A model generated the notes under the pieces. It was not told where the DNA came from, made no database searches, and was given only the letters and a program-made list of their open reading frames with translations. Both the position numbers and the translations under genes were made by a program. A DNA stretch of 64,000 bases, from positions 172,762,004-172,826,003 of the forward strand of contig CM030368.1 of NCBI GenBank assembly GCA_017893485.1. The letters are read 5' to 3'. The DNA is from Hemerocallis citrina. Lineage: Eukaryota > Streptophyta > Magnoliopsida > Asparagales > Asphodelaceae. Position 1 is the first letter of the stretch; every line of letters begins with the position of its first letter. This document shows positions 12,381-23,493 of the stretch, piece by piece.

Positions 12381-13160
12381 TAATCTAACGATGGTTCGGA
12401 ATCCAACACTTGGCTCGATTCTACTTCGCAAGTTCGCTTCTAAGCGAGCTAGAAGTAGTTCGCTATTCGGAACTGCTCCCACAGCCGTTGAACTAATCTA
12501 ACGATGGTTCGGAGTCCAACACTTGGCTCGATTCTACTTCGCAAGTTTGCTTCTAAAGCGAGCTAGAAGTAGTTCGCCATTCGGAATTGCTCCCACAACC
12601 GTTGAACCACACCGATGCTTCGGAGTCCAACACTTGGCTCGATTCTACTTCACACGTTTGCTTCTAAAAGCGAGCTAGAAGTAGTTTGCCATTCGGAATT
12701 GCTCCCACAGCCGTTCAACTAATCTAACGATGGTTCGGAGTCCAACACTTGGCTCGATTCTACTTCGCAAGTTTGCTTCTGAAGCGAGCTAGAAGTAGTT
12801 CGCCATTCGGAATTGCTCCCACAACCGTTGAACCACCGATGGTTCGGAGTCCAACACTTGGCTCGATTCTACTTCGCAAGTTTGCTTCTAAAGCGAGCTA
12901 GAAGTAGTTCGCCATTCGGAATTGCTCCCACAACCGTTGAACCACACCGATGGTTCGGAGTCCAACACTTGGCTCGATTCTACTTCGCACGTTTGCTTCT
13001 AAAAGCGAGCTAGAATTAGTTCGCCATTCGGAATTGCTCCCACAACCGTTGAACCACACCGATGGTTCGGAGTCCAACACTTGGCTCGATTCTACTTTGC
13101 AAGTTCGCTTCTAAGCGAGCTAGAAGTAGTTCGCCATTCGGAACTGCTCCCACAGCCGTC
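12381..13160. repeat. Hairpin tandem array of element A (~112-116 bp x 7)
   Basis: Units begin with CGATGGTTCGGAGTCC at about 12388, 12501, 12612, 12728, 12837, 12950 and 13061. Each contains the inverted pair CTACTTC...GAAGTAG with an inner AGTTCGCTT/AAGCGAGCT stem, giving a 16-bp imperfect hairpin. The array lies between the convergent 3' ends of pol and the antisense gene. Confidence 0.9.
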
Positions 13161-14510
13161 GAACTAACCTAACAATGGGTTGGAGTCCTATGGCTCGACT
13201 TTACTTCCCCGGCTCACCCTCAGGCGAGCCGGAAGTAGATGTCCGTTCCGAACTGCCCCCACGACTGTCGAGCCGAGCGAACGAGGTACCGACCCTTGTA
13301 TATGGCAAAAAAACCTTCTGAGGCGGAGTAGCCATTAGATTTCCTCAAATTGTGTGCTAGAGTGTGATGAATGGATCTGATTACGCCATGTGTCCACGAA
13401 ATGACAAGATAGTGTTTTCTTGGGAACTGGACCACCTCGAGATTCGTGCAACCATCCAATGGCCGTGATCAACTCACTTCGCTCGGTTCCAATCCCCGAG
13501 CGACAGGCAACCGGAGCCAACCTTCGGCAAAAGTCACCCCGGCCACCAAGTTACGCGAGCACACCCGACCCGCGCCGAGCAAGTGTCCCGCCTAGCTCGA
13601 AAGAAAGTTTGGGTTGGAGTTTTAGGGAACCTTCCCCTCAGTCCCGGACTTTGGTCATCACCTCATCCACTATGATCTCCCCTGACCCTGACACCCAAGA
13701 CGGAGCCGTCAGAGTCAGGAGAAGATCATGGTGGAAGAACGACAACCCATCCTCCCGAAGAACCTTTCCCTCAGGTCCGGACTACGGTCGCCAACTCTTC
13801 TGCCTTGTCCTCCCCCGGCCCTGACACCTACATCGTAGTCGTCAGGAACGGGAAAAGAACAAGGCAGTAGGGTGACCACCCCTCCGAACCTCTAGAGGCG
13901 AGAATTTTTCAAGGCTGGCATCTGCCCAAGGGCAGACACCATCGATGCCACTAAAGTTCAAGACTGCAATGACTAAAACTGCAAGGGGGGTGTGGTACTT
14001 ATAGCCTCCCCCCAAGAGACTGTCATTATGACCCTCGTGGGTCCAACAGTCACGCCTAGGGAGCTGAAGCGCCGCGTATTAATTAAAGGGCACCACTCTC
14101 AACGCCGTTGGGAAGGTGGAACGCCCCCACGGATCCCGGAGCACCATTAATGCTGTTAGGGAACTGGTCCCATCTTTTCAGAATGACGCTCGAACGGCCA
14201 AGGGCTCGCACCCCAAATCAGGCCGCGTGGCCGTAGCTTCAAAACAGCTATACCTCGGCCTCCGCAACGAGCCGCACCTGAAGGTGCCGAGCAAGATTCA
14301 GAACCCCGGCTAAAGCGTGAGTTTCGAGGCCAAGATGCTCGACGAAGCAAACACTCGCCTCGCGGTTCATTTCAAGCCTACCCTAACTAGCACAATTACA
14401 GCACAACAAAAAGCCAGCCAACTCCAATTTTATTAATATAACTTGGATAAATTTACAAAAAGGTTATAACAAAACACAGTTCGGAAGTCCGAAGACAAGA
14501 CACGACCCGT
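13161..14510. other. Spacer between array and antisense gene, element A
   Basis: It begins with a degenerate array unit that keeps the hairpin (GGCTCACC..GCGAGCC), then one copy of the subterminal motif (GACAAGATAGTGTTTT near 13405). GC-rich sequence with no supported ORF follows. TTTATT at 14429-14434 is an AATAAA on the minus strand, placed to end the antisense transcript. Confidence 0.6.
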
Positions 14511-17500
14511 TTACTGCCTCCGAGGAAGGGGGACGCTCCGGTTCAGCGATACCTAGGGTCGGCGCTTCTTGACCTCCGAGCTCATCTCTAGACCAACGAA
14601 TTGAGACGCCCCCTCGCCGCTGACCCTGACAGTCACTCCAACCGAAGCACCACTTGAAGACACCGCTACCCCGCTTTGGGCATCGGCTGCTGTCCTACCT
14701 ATGATGGGGGTTCGGCTCGTGGCTTGATAGAACGTAATCCCTCGCTCAATCTCTTCGCGAGTGCACGAGGTGCTCCGGACGTTAGCCCCACCGGCTGAGG
14801 TTTGAGCCGAGCAATCCGGTCCTTCAACGTGTCGTCCTTCACAATCACTTTGAATCGAGAAAGTTTCGCCAAACCAGGATACTCGGCGCTGTCAGATATA
14901 ACGCATCGCAAGTGGGTCACCTCGATGCTCTTGTCGACCGTCACCCTTTGCAACTGTTCTACCTTCCTTGTGAAGTCATCTCGTTCGGCAGCAACCAAGA
15001 CCAACTCTTTTTCCTTCGCAGATAGTTCGGCCTCGACTATCCACAGATGGTGCAGCTCGACCAACACCTCACTAAACCTAACCTCTAAGTTGTGAAGTAT
15101 TCTCCTCGTCAGATGAACCTTGCCCTCGAGACGATCCTCCCGGGACTGCTGAAATAGCTCTGCGCAGCGCCGAGCCGCCGCGGTGATAAGAGTATGCTCG
15201 GCAATCTGAAATGAAAAAGGGGCAACATTGAAGTACTATATGGCCGAACCAAACACTTAGACAGAAGTCCAAATTCAAAACACAACACTTTTCATTCATC
15301 AAAAGCGGTGGCCAGTCTGCAAAAGGCATTACACTGTTTGAAAGAAAAGGCAAAACAAAAAACTACAAAAAATTTACGAGGGGATCAGGGGTCCACGTGT
15401 GTCGCCGCTTCGACCACGGGCGCGTCGCCAGATGGCCCCTCGATCCTCCCCTCGACCTGGGCGTTCGCCACAGGTGGGTCGGCCTCCTCCTCCTCGTCAT
15501 CGCCTTTGACCTCGTCGCCTTCGCCTCCCTCCTCCTCACCGCCTGAGGGCGACCCGGGCCACAGTCTGTAGCCAACCCGCTCGAAGCCGGGAACACGATC
15601 CTGAACATGGTCGAGTGCCCTCTGATAGGACCTCTCCATGTTCTCGGCCATGTGTTTCTTCGCCTCAGCCTCGACCTCGGCTTCGACCTCGGCCCTAATC
15701 TTCACGACCAGCGCCTCTTTCTCCGCCTTCAGGTCGGCCAGAGACTTCGCCAACGCGGCCAGCTCCTCGGCAGTCTTCGTAGCCTTGGCAGACTCCGCAT
15801 CAAGTCGCCCTTTGGCTCTCTCCAAGTCGGCCACGAGATCGGCGACCCGGACTTCCAAGGCCTCGACCCGCCTCTGCTCGGCCTCGAGCTGCCAAACCGC
15901 CTTGACCTTCTCCGCCCTGTCTTTGTCGCTGGCGGCCTTCAGCTCCTTCTCCTACTCGGTGAACGTCTCGAGAAGGTGGCCGAAGTGGCAGGTGGCCTGC
16001 AAAGACAACGATCAGAGCAATGTGCAAGCCGAGCAGAAAACTTGAAGAAATTCGCAAAGAGAAACTTACGAACACGAGCGACCGAGCCACTTCATAGGTG
16101 TCGTCGTCGACCGTCCCCGCTTTCAGCACAGCTCTGTCCTTCGGCGTTGCCAAGTGCTTGACGACCTGCACCGACATCTGCGAGTTGCCGAGGAATCCGT
16201 CGTGATTCTTCACCCGCCAGTTCGGCACAAACAACTGCTTGTGCTGCTCGGTCAGGATTTCCTCGGCCGCTTTGGTCAACGGCGGAGCCTCAAGCGGCAG
16301 CACCGCGTTAACATCAAAGGCCCCCTCAACCATGGTCGGGGCCACAGGGACCGAGGGCTCCTCGGCAACAACCACCTCCGAAGGCACCTCAGTAGCCGGA
16401 GGAGGCGGGGTGGTGGTAGAGGCGACCGTGGGCTGCGGAGTCGACGAGGCAGCTGCGGTCGCCCTCTTCCTCTTCCTGCCCCCGGCCAACTTGGACCTAT
16501 CGGCCATCATAGCGTTGAAATCAATCTTCATCGCTTCTGCATCGGACAACAAAAAACGAGTCAGCAAGACAAACTAAAAACTTGAAAGAAAAACGAAAAT
16601 AAATGAGATGTCAGGAGCATACTCGGGTCGATGGGGCTAAGGCCGGACCCGAACAACACCTCATCCGTCAACTCCCTCCAACTCAGCAAGGGAAGGGCCA
16701 TGATCTTCCTCGCCACCTCCTCCTCGGCCGCAGACAGTACAGGGACGGCTCTCGCGAATTTCGGCACCTCCGGTTTCCACCGGGTCGGAATGTGCCGTAT
16801 CGCCTCCCCCTTAATATAAAATACTTCTCTTTCCAACCCTTAATTGAGTCCGGGTTCTCAATGATCCTAACACCCTTCCTCGGCCCCAAGTAGTACCGAT
16901 GCTCCGTCTTGTGCATCCGGTTTATCCGATACAGGCCTCGGAAGACCGTTAGGTCCGGCTCTACCTCAGCTTTGCGGCACTGAAGCAAGAAAGCATTCAC
17001 GTGACGCCATGTGTTTGGCATGAATTGGGTCGGCGCGAGGCAGAACCAGCCGAGGATCTGGAGGATGAAAGGATGCAGCAGAAAACGTAGTCCGGCATTC
17101 AAGGAGTCGAAGTCGAACATGCACATATCCGACGATGACAGCTTGGAATTCGCTCGCATCCCGGGGCCGGGGACCATCAGCTTGTACTCCGGAGGAATGG
17201 CAAATCTCTTTCTGATCCGAAGGAGATCCCTCTCGGATAGCACCGAAGTGAGCTCGTCGGCTTCGGTGGGAAGGGCCGGGTTGGGTTCTTCGAGGACTTT
17301 CGACTTTCCGTAGACCGCTTTCTCCAAAAGGTCGCCCTCGTACTGCCTGACCCCCGAATGCCCGGACAGAACAGAGGGATATCGTCCCATCTCGAGGGCT
17401 TGCTTCAAGTTTTCCACAATCACCTCAACCACGGGAGATTGGGTCGCCACCCTCCTCTTCTTCTTCTTCTCCTACCTCGCCTCGGTAGCCGACGGTTCGG

Positions 17501-17600
17501 CGACCTGCTTTCCCTTCCTTCGGACCTCCGCCCTTCTCCTCTCCTCGGTGCCATCATCGCCCGAAGACGAGGCCCCACTCCCCGAGTTCACTCTTGACAT
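14511..17600 (-). pseudogene. Antisense four-exon gene of element A (PF04195-like plus coiled coil)
   Basis: ATG at 17600 (MSRVNSGSGASSSGDDG). Exons inferred by comparison with B and D: 17600-16623, 16536-16070, 15996-15397 and 15205-14511, with GT..AG introns of 86, 73 and 191 bp. Exon 1 holds a core recognisable as the Pfam 'putative gypsy type transposon' family PF04195 (PPEYKLMVPGPGMRANSKLS, then LRFLLHPFILQILGWF, then NTWRHVNAFLLQC). Exons 3-4 are long charged coiled-coil segments with an acidic stretch in exon 3. Lesions: TAG at 17472, a frameshift near 16810, a stop in exon 3 near 15953, and an exon 4 deletion plus frameshift near 14800. The last donor is CAC|GTGG where B has CAG|GTGG. 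Its function is unknown; it faces the sense genes. Confidence 0.8.
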
Positions 17601-17805
17601 CTCTAGAAAAAAGCTAAGGCTAAGTAGACTGACCTTTGAAGTGACGTTCACGGTCGGAATGTGCTCGCCGGAAATCGCCTGGCCCACGCGATAGCTAACA
17701 TCACCACCTTGGAGCAAGAGTCGCCGCTAGCAGAGAACTTAGAGAACAAAAGTGAAATCTTGGAGTGAAAAGTAAGAAATGAGCTTGGGGGTGGGGGAGT
17801 GAAAA

Positions 17806-17812
17806 CTTATAA
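17806..17812 (-). promoter_or_regulatory. TATA-like promoter element of the antisense gene (A)
   Basis: Minus-strand TTATAAG about 205 bp upstream of the antisense ATG, followed by CACTCCCCCACCCC. The same TATA, CT-rich leader and CTCATTTC words recur in B (38394-38400) and D (58510-58516). Confidence 0.55.
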
Positions 17813-17949
17813 CCCCAAGGGATAGTGGGCCTCCTTGGGAACCTCAAAGGCCCACTAAGAAGCCAAAGCTCCAAGCGGAAAAGTTGCGACATTTCGAAAA
17901 AGCAAAAAACCTCAAATTGCTCGAGTCCACGACTCGGCCACCAGTTTGC

Positions 17950-19740
17950 CAAGCCAAGCTATCGAACCGCCTGGCAAAGCAACCGAGCTACTGAGTCCCA
18001 TCAAAAACATCCAACCCAATACCTCGTCCAACGCCACTTAGACTCCGAGCCGGAATGATGAGGAACCGACCCTCGTATATGGAGAAAAATCCTTCCGAGG
18101 CAAAATCACCATCGGATCTCTCCAAAACTCGCGTCAGAATTCGATGGACGGTTCAGATTGTGCCACGCCCACAAAACGACAAGATAACGTTTTCTCGTGA
18201 TCTGAACTCCATCCTCGTGATTCGCACCATGATGGACGGACCAGATCCGGCCATGTGTACCTTCCGAACTACCTGCCATCGGCCTGCTCAACCGAGCTAC
18301 CGAACAGCTTAGTCGAGCAGCCGAGCTACTGGCCTCGGAACAGTGGTACCAGTAAGAGACGCAACCTTCAAGCACCCAACTCAGTGCCTCGTCCAACGCC
18401 ACTTAGACTCCGAACCGAGATGACGAGGAACCGACCCTCGTATATGGAGAAAAATCCTTCCGAGACGAAATCACCATCGGATCTCTCCAAAATTCGCGTC
18501 AGAATTCGATGGACGGTTCAGATTGCGCCACGCCCACAAAACGACAAGGTAACGTTTTCTCGTGATCTGAACTCCATCCTTGTGATTCGCACCATGATGG
18601 ACGGACCAGATCCGGCCACGTGTACCTTCCGAACTGCCTGCCATCGGCTTGCTCAACCGAGCTACCGAACAGCTTAGTCGAGCAGCCGAGCTACTGGCCT
18701 CGAAACAGTGGTACCAGTAAGAGACGCAACCTTCAAGCACCCAACTCAGTGCCTCGTCCAACGCCACTTAGACTCCGAACCGAGATGACGAGGAACCGAC
18801 CCTCGTATATGGAGAAAAATCCTTCCGAGACGAAATCACCATCGGATTTCTCCAAAATTCGCGTCAGAATTCGATGAGCGGTTCAGATTGCGCCACGCCC
18901 ACAAAACGACAAGATAACATTTTCTCGTGATCTGAACCCCATCCTCATGATTCGCACCATGATGGACCGACCAGATCCTACCATGTGTACCTCCCGAACT
19001 GCCTGCCATCGCCCTGCTCAATCGAGCTACCGAACAGCTCAGTCGAGCAGCCGAGCTACTGGGCTTGGAAAAGTGGCCCCAATAAGAGACGCAACCTTCA
19101 AAGTATCCAACTCAGCGCCTCGACGTATGCCACTCAAACTCCAAGCCGAGATGACGAGGAACCGACCCTCGTATATGGTGAAAAAACTCGCCGACCCATA
19201 TCAGCCGTTGGATCTTGTCAAAAAGCGCGCTCGTCATGAAGGACGGTTCAGATCTTGCCACGTCCACTAAACGACAAGATAGTGTTTTTTGGGGATCCGC
19301 ACTGAGATGGACGTTCAGGATCATGCCACGTACTTCGGCTAATTCCGAACTAAATGTGCCGAGCCGAGAGAACGAGGAACCGATCCTATTATGCCACGGA
19401 AGAGTCTGCCGAACCGAGAGGACGAGGAACCGATCCTCTTACGCCGCGGCAGAGTCTTCCGAGCCGAGAGGACGAGGAACCGACCCTCGTATATGGCAAA
19501 AAATGCTCCGACCCATATCAGCCGTTGGATCTTGTCGAAAAGCGCGCTCGTCATGATGGACGGCTCAGATCTCGCCACGTCCACTACACAACAAGATAGC
19601 ATTTTATGGGGATCCATGCTGAGATGGACGGCCCAGATGATGTCACGTACCTCAAAGGGTCCGAGCCGAGGAGATAGTCCACCGAGCCGAGGAGCCGACC
19701 CTCGTATACGGTAAAAAAGCCTGCCGAGGAACAGGGACCG
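17950..19740. repeat. Subterminal ~365-bp repeats of element A
   Basis: Three near-identical units with a 365-bp period (starts at about 18050, 18416 and 18781) are followed by shorter, more diverged ones to about 19740. Each unit holds CCGACCCTCGTATATGG, then AAAACGACAAGATAACGTTTT, or a close variant, about 110 bp on. Open frames here on both strands are by-products of the repeats. Confidence 0.9.
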
Positions 19741-19794
19741 TCTGATTACTCAGAAATTTGCCCTCCGCGCTGATCGATGGTCGAGATTACGCCA

Positions 19795-20203
19795 CGTCAT
19801 AAATTAGTATTTAAAAATTGATTTTTATTTATTTAAATCGTTTTATTTATTTAAAAATTGCGAAAAATTGCTAAAAATTTGGGAAAATTAACTAAAAATT
19901 CTAGAAAATAATTAAAAATTCGGAGGGATATTTTTGAGCCCCTGAACGGACAATTATTGCCTAGAATGTACAATTAAGACCCCCGAACGATTAGTTAACA
20001 CCTCGCAAAATTAAATAAATAGCTCGAAACTCGACACGACTGCGGAACATCATATGGCTTCAAGAAAGGAGAAGTTACCTTACTACTCACTTCAAGATTC
20101 AAAATCCCCCATTTGGACTCCGATACAACCCCACTAGCCACTAAAACAGTCAAACTACTCCTCAAAGACTGATCATCCTCAGCCTTTAGGAGTGGAGGGC
20201 TCG
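19795..20203 (+). other. AT-rich segment and polypurine tract before the 3' LTR (A)
   Basis: A run rich in AAAATTGCTAAAAATT words, conserved in B, D and partly C, is followed at 20188-20203 by the purine tract AGGAGTGGAGGGCTCG that primes plus-strand DNA. Confidence 0.75.
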
Positions 20204-20782
20204 TGATGTGGCCAAAAATAGGGGTTCAATCGAGACCGTCCAAATTGAACACGAATCCCGAATACCAGGGGTAAAACGGTAATTTCACCTACAAACGGGT
20301 CTGAAGCGGGTACTAGGTCCCCGCCTCCGAAGAGCCGTTAGCCCGCGAACGGACCCACCTCAACTGGATGCGGGTTTCAACCCGCAACAAACCCGGTCCA
20401 GCAGGATAGAATATTGTTCAACGGCCCTGATTCATATCTATCCTTTCACTGGGGATTAGGGATTACATTCCTTATCTATACACAGGAATTACATGCCTAA
20501 TCTGTTCCCTAAGATGCCAATAAATACCCCCCATCTATCTCCATTAAGAGGTAATCAATTTTTCTCCAGTTTTTGCGCTCTTTCATAGTCTTCCTAGATT
20601 ACTGACTTGAGCGTCGGAGGGTGCGTCCCCGGGAACAACCCCGGTGTCTCGCACTTTTTGCAGGTGTACGGCGGGAGCGACGATCAAACCCCGACGGAAC
20701 AGGTATACAGGTTTACTATTCAGTTTCCCTAAGAATCCACAAAGACTATCTGTTTGCCCCCACACCAAATTTAGCGGCAACA
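20204..20782 (+). repeat. 3' LTR of element A
   Basis: 579 bp, TGATGTGGCC to GGCAACA. Relative to the 5' LTR it lacks about 18 bp after GATAGAAT and its TATA box has changed to CAATAAAT. Confidence 0.95.
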
Positions 20783-20787
20783 ATTAC

Positions 20788-22055
20788 GAAATTAGGGTTT
20801 TTTGGGGATGTCGAAAATTGTTTGAATGTGAAGGGCATTTTTGGGGACATCGAAAATTCATTTCTGATGCAAAATAACAACTAATTGTGCATTGTATCTA
20901 GGCAAGCTATTTGACTTTTTAATTTTGTGCAAGAAATTCATTTATACACTTGCTTAGCTTGAATGTAATTTCTTGCACAAACAAGATGCACTAAAGTATG
21001 TTAATTTCTTGCACTAACTAAGCTATCTTTGTTTCCATACAAAAGTGAATCCTTCCCACTCTAACATATAAGATACAATTTAGTTGTACATAATACAAGA
21101 AATACTTTAGTTAGCGTAATTGGTTGTACATTTTACAAGAAATACGTATTTCTTATTATAAAAAATCTTACTTTCAATTTGTTACATTCTAACTATTCAT
21201 AAACCTTACATATCTTAAATGATTTACTAGAGATTTTGGTGAATAGTTCAGTACAAAATATTAATACTTTCTGATGAATAAATATCATTGTTGGAATTGC
21301 TGGAAATATGTATATAGAATATAAATGACCACTAGGTCTTAACCTCCTTAGAGCTCATGTCGTGTGATGTTATTGATTATTGACCAGTATATCTAAATCT
21401 CTTAAATTATAAATTTTTGCATCTACTTTATAATTTGTTGTACCTTACTTCATTTTAGTTTGCGAATCTTGCGTATTTCCATTTTTGCATCTACTTCGGC
21501 TCAGCAAAACGAATTTAGTACGAAATTAGGGATTTTAGTGCTAATGGTGTTTAATAATGTATTTAATGTATTGCAGCTAGTGAAAGGAGGGTATTCGTTG
21601 TGGTTTTCTGTGTGCGTTGGTGAAGCATTAATGTGACTTTTGAATAAGGTAACAAACTTGAGCTCATGTCGAATTTGAATGTTTGGATTTTTGTTACTAT
21701 TTGTAATAGTTGGCTTTTACGATTGAAGAATATTGAAGTATTAAGTTAGTTTTGATTGTTATACTTATCGGTTGGATATGATAGTTCCATCTGGATGTTG
21801 TTGTGTGTTCGTTACTTTCTACTTCAGAGTATATCAATGTCCACTAGCAAATAAACATCTATATAAATCATCATTCACGAAGACGTGCATATATTTTATT
21901 GTTTACAGAGTTTTTCATATGCTGTATCGTTTACGAATACGCGTCATAGTCACGTGTCCGTGGACAAACTTGTAACTTTTAATATCCTATAATTTTGGAT
22001 AGCTTCGGTAATCATGTACAACAAATAGATTATATATCCAAGTATCTACATCCAG
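20788..22055. other. AT-rich host sequence, no gene called
   Basis: Intron-like sequence that continues from 5850 once element A is removed. No convincing exon is seen. Confidence 0.4.
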
Positions 22056-22188
22056 ACGCAACAACAGCATTTCGTCAAAAGTAATTAAGGTCAATTTTGT
22101 ACCAGCAACCCTGTTCCCTGAATCTAAACGCAAGGCTGAAGATTGTGCTGGTATTCTAGGAAGCACAGTTCGTCTACAAACAGCCAAA
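22056..22188 (+). other. Exon-like segment of an unrecognised host gene
   Basis: A 133-bp open segment is bounded by CATCCAG on the left and CCAAA|GTAAGT on the right, both good splice sites. Only one frame is open; it reads VIKVNFVPATLFPESKRKAE and then CAGILGSTVRLQTAK. I do not recognise the protein. It could belong to the gene whose leader lies at 4715-5041. Confidence 0.35.
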
Positions 22189-22274
22189 GTAAGTAATTTC
22201 AGATGATGATTTAATGTAATGGGACAATCTCATATTATTCGGATTTTTTATATTTTCACAAATAAGTTAATCTG

Positions 22275-22481
22275 CCGGCCTGGAAGAATCAGTTATATTC
22301 ACTTCATATCTGCCTAAGAATATTCGACTTGAATTCATTTTTGATAGCGTAAGCATGCGGATTGAGTGCACGCCTTATCTTGTTGAAGAGGCTGAAAGGG
22401 ATAGCCCTTGGCCCCATCGACCAGTCAGTGTGGGGAGGCAAGGAAAACTCTTGTTCTTATTTTACAGAGCAAGATAATCTA
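22275..22481 (+). other. Second exon-like open segment, unrecognised
   Basis: One open frame reads ESVIFTSYLPKNIRLEFIFD and then SMRIECTPYLVEEAERDSPW, ending TAA at about 22481. It has a natural amino-acid mix rather than low complexity. No clear acceptor joins it to the exon at 22188, so the gene may be damaged or my frame choice wrong. Confidence 0.3.
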
Positions 22482-22535
22482 ATGTTTCTCTGCGTTAGAT
22501 AGATAAGCTACTTTTCTGTGGATAAAGAAAGAAAG

Positions 22536-22819
22536 GAATTTTTCCCAAACTGCCCCACTTTTTGAAAGTTTTTTCCATACTGCCCTACTTTTTTTTTTAA
22601 TTCTCAAACCATCCCACTCGGTCTTTGTAGTTAAAACTCACACAGTCTTTCAAAGACCGAGTCTTACTCTTCGATTTTTCGAAGAGTAAGACTCGGTCTT
22701 TGAAAGACCGCGTGAAATTTTAACTACGCGCGGTCTTTCAAAGACCGCGCGTCATTTTGGTAAATACTTTTGAACCTGGGTTAGTTTGGTAAATACTTTC
22801 AAAAAGTAGGTCATTTTGG
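22536..22819 (+). repeat. Left TIR of element F with 140-bp hairpin
   Basis: Around a TTTTT centre near 22676, the arms CTTTCAAAGACCGAGTCTTA.. and their complement pair perfectly over about 28 bp; imperfect pairing continues to about 65 bp on each side (GTAGTTAAAA with TTTTAACTAC). Smaller palindromes (CGGTCTTTCAAAGACCG) sit within the arms. Confidence 0.85.
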
Positions 22820-22824
22820 ATGCT

Positions 22825-23001
22825 TTTATTATTTGCCTCTGAGAGTAGTGGATGCTTTTATCCTATTCATTTGGGGATACATCCAAGTACGACATAAATG
22901 GACCTACTAAAGAACATTTACCCCTAAAATTGAATGACCCCCTTGTTTATCCTATCATTGATGTTGGCACGTTCCAAAAGATAGAAACCGGAGAAATTCA
23001 G
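22825..23001 (+). pseudogene. Captured exon fragment of a YUCCA-type flavin monooxygenase
   Basis: One frame reads YLPLRVVDAFIL and, after a 1-nt shift, the next reads SYSFGDTSKYDINGPT, then YPIIDVGTFQKIETGEIQ. That order (LPLxxVD, FGxTxKYG-like, PxxDVGTxxKIxxGEI) is characteristic of plant YUCCA enzymes, which convert indole-3-pyruvate to the auxin indole-3-acetic acid. Only about 58 of the ~400 residues are present. The exon stops at ATTCAG|GTAAGA, a good splice donor, so it was copied from genomic DNA with its intron edge rather than from mRNA. It starts directly inside the left TIR of element F. No catalytic function can remain. Confidence 0.75.
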
Positions 23002-23233
23002 GTAAGAATGAAACTTAACTTTATTAACTTTATGTTTCAATTTTTTTCAAAAAAAAAAAATCAAAAAACTTTATGGTTCAATTGTAATAAGCTATAAGAA
23101 AATATACGAGAAGAAGAGAAATGACTGTTTTGTTTTTTGTTTTTTTTTTTGGTCAAAAAATGATACCTTTTTATAACCAGTAACCATGAAGGAATAAATA
23201 GTGTGTGCATTTAATAAAAAATGGCTACATAAT
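23002..23233. other. Element F interior up to the element C insertion
   Basis: AT- and T-rich sequence following the captured splice donor, probably intron. It ends ATAAT (23229-23233), the target duplication of element C. Confidence 0.5.
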
Positions 23234-23493
23234 TGTTACCGCTAAATCTGGTGTGGGGGTATACAGATATTATTTGTGGATTCTTGGAAAACCTGAATAG
23301 CACACCTGAACCTGATCTGCCGAGGTTTGACTGCTGACTCCTGCCGTTCACCTGCAAAACGTGCGAGACACCGGGGTTGATCCCGGCGACGCACCCTCCG
23401 ACGCTCAAGTCAGTAATCAAGAATGATTATGAAAGAGCGTAAATTGGAAAAAGATTGATTACCTCTTAATAGTGGTGGATGGAGGGTATTTAT
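23234..23493 (-). repeat. 3' LTR of element C, distal piece
   Basis: TGTTACCGCTAAATCTGG at the outer edge; matches 50980-51240 of the 5' LTR. Interrupted at TTTAT (23489-23493) by element E. Confidence 0.9.

Larger units (their letters stand above)
5851..20782 (+). mobile_element. Tat-lineage Ty3/Gypsy LTR retrotransposon A, 14.9 kb
   Basis: Two LTRs (596 and 579 bp) begin TGAT(A/G)TGGCC and end GGCAACA; ATTAC occurs on both sides (5846-5850, 20783-20787). Order inside: primer site, gag, protease, RT, RNase H, second RNase H, integrase, hairpin tandem array, antisense gene, ~365-bp subterminal repeats, AT-rich segment, purine tract, 3' LTR. The second RNase H domain and the antisense gene between pol and the 3' LTR are hallmarks of the Tat branch (Grande, Retand, Ogre relatives). 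Every gene carries stops or frameshifts, so the copy is dead. By eye the two LTRs differ at roughly a dozen sites plus one small deletion, so it is fairly recent. Confidence 0.95.

Noticed and set aside
17603..17633. Possible 5' UTR intron just before the antisense ATG
   Set aside because: GT..AG would enclose only about 31 bp, too short for a plant intron.
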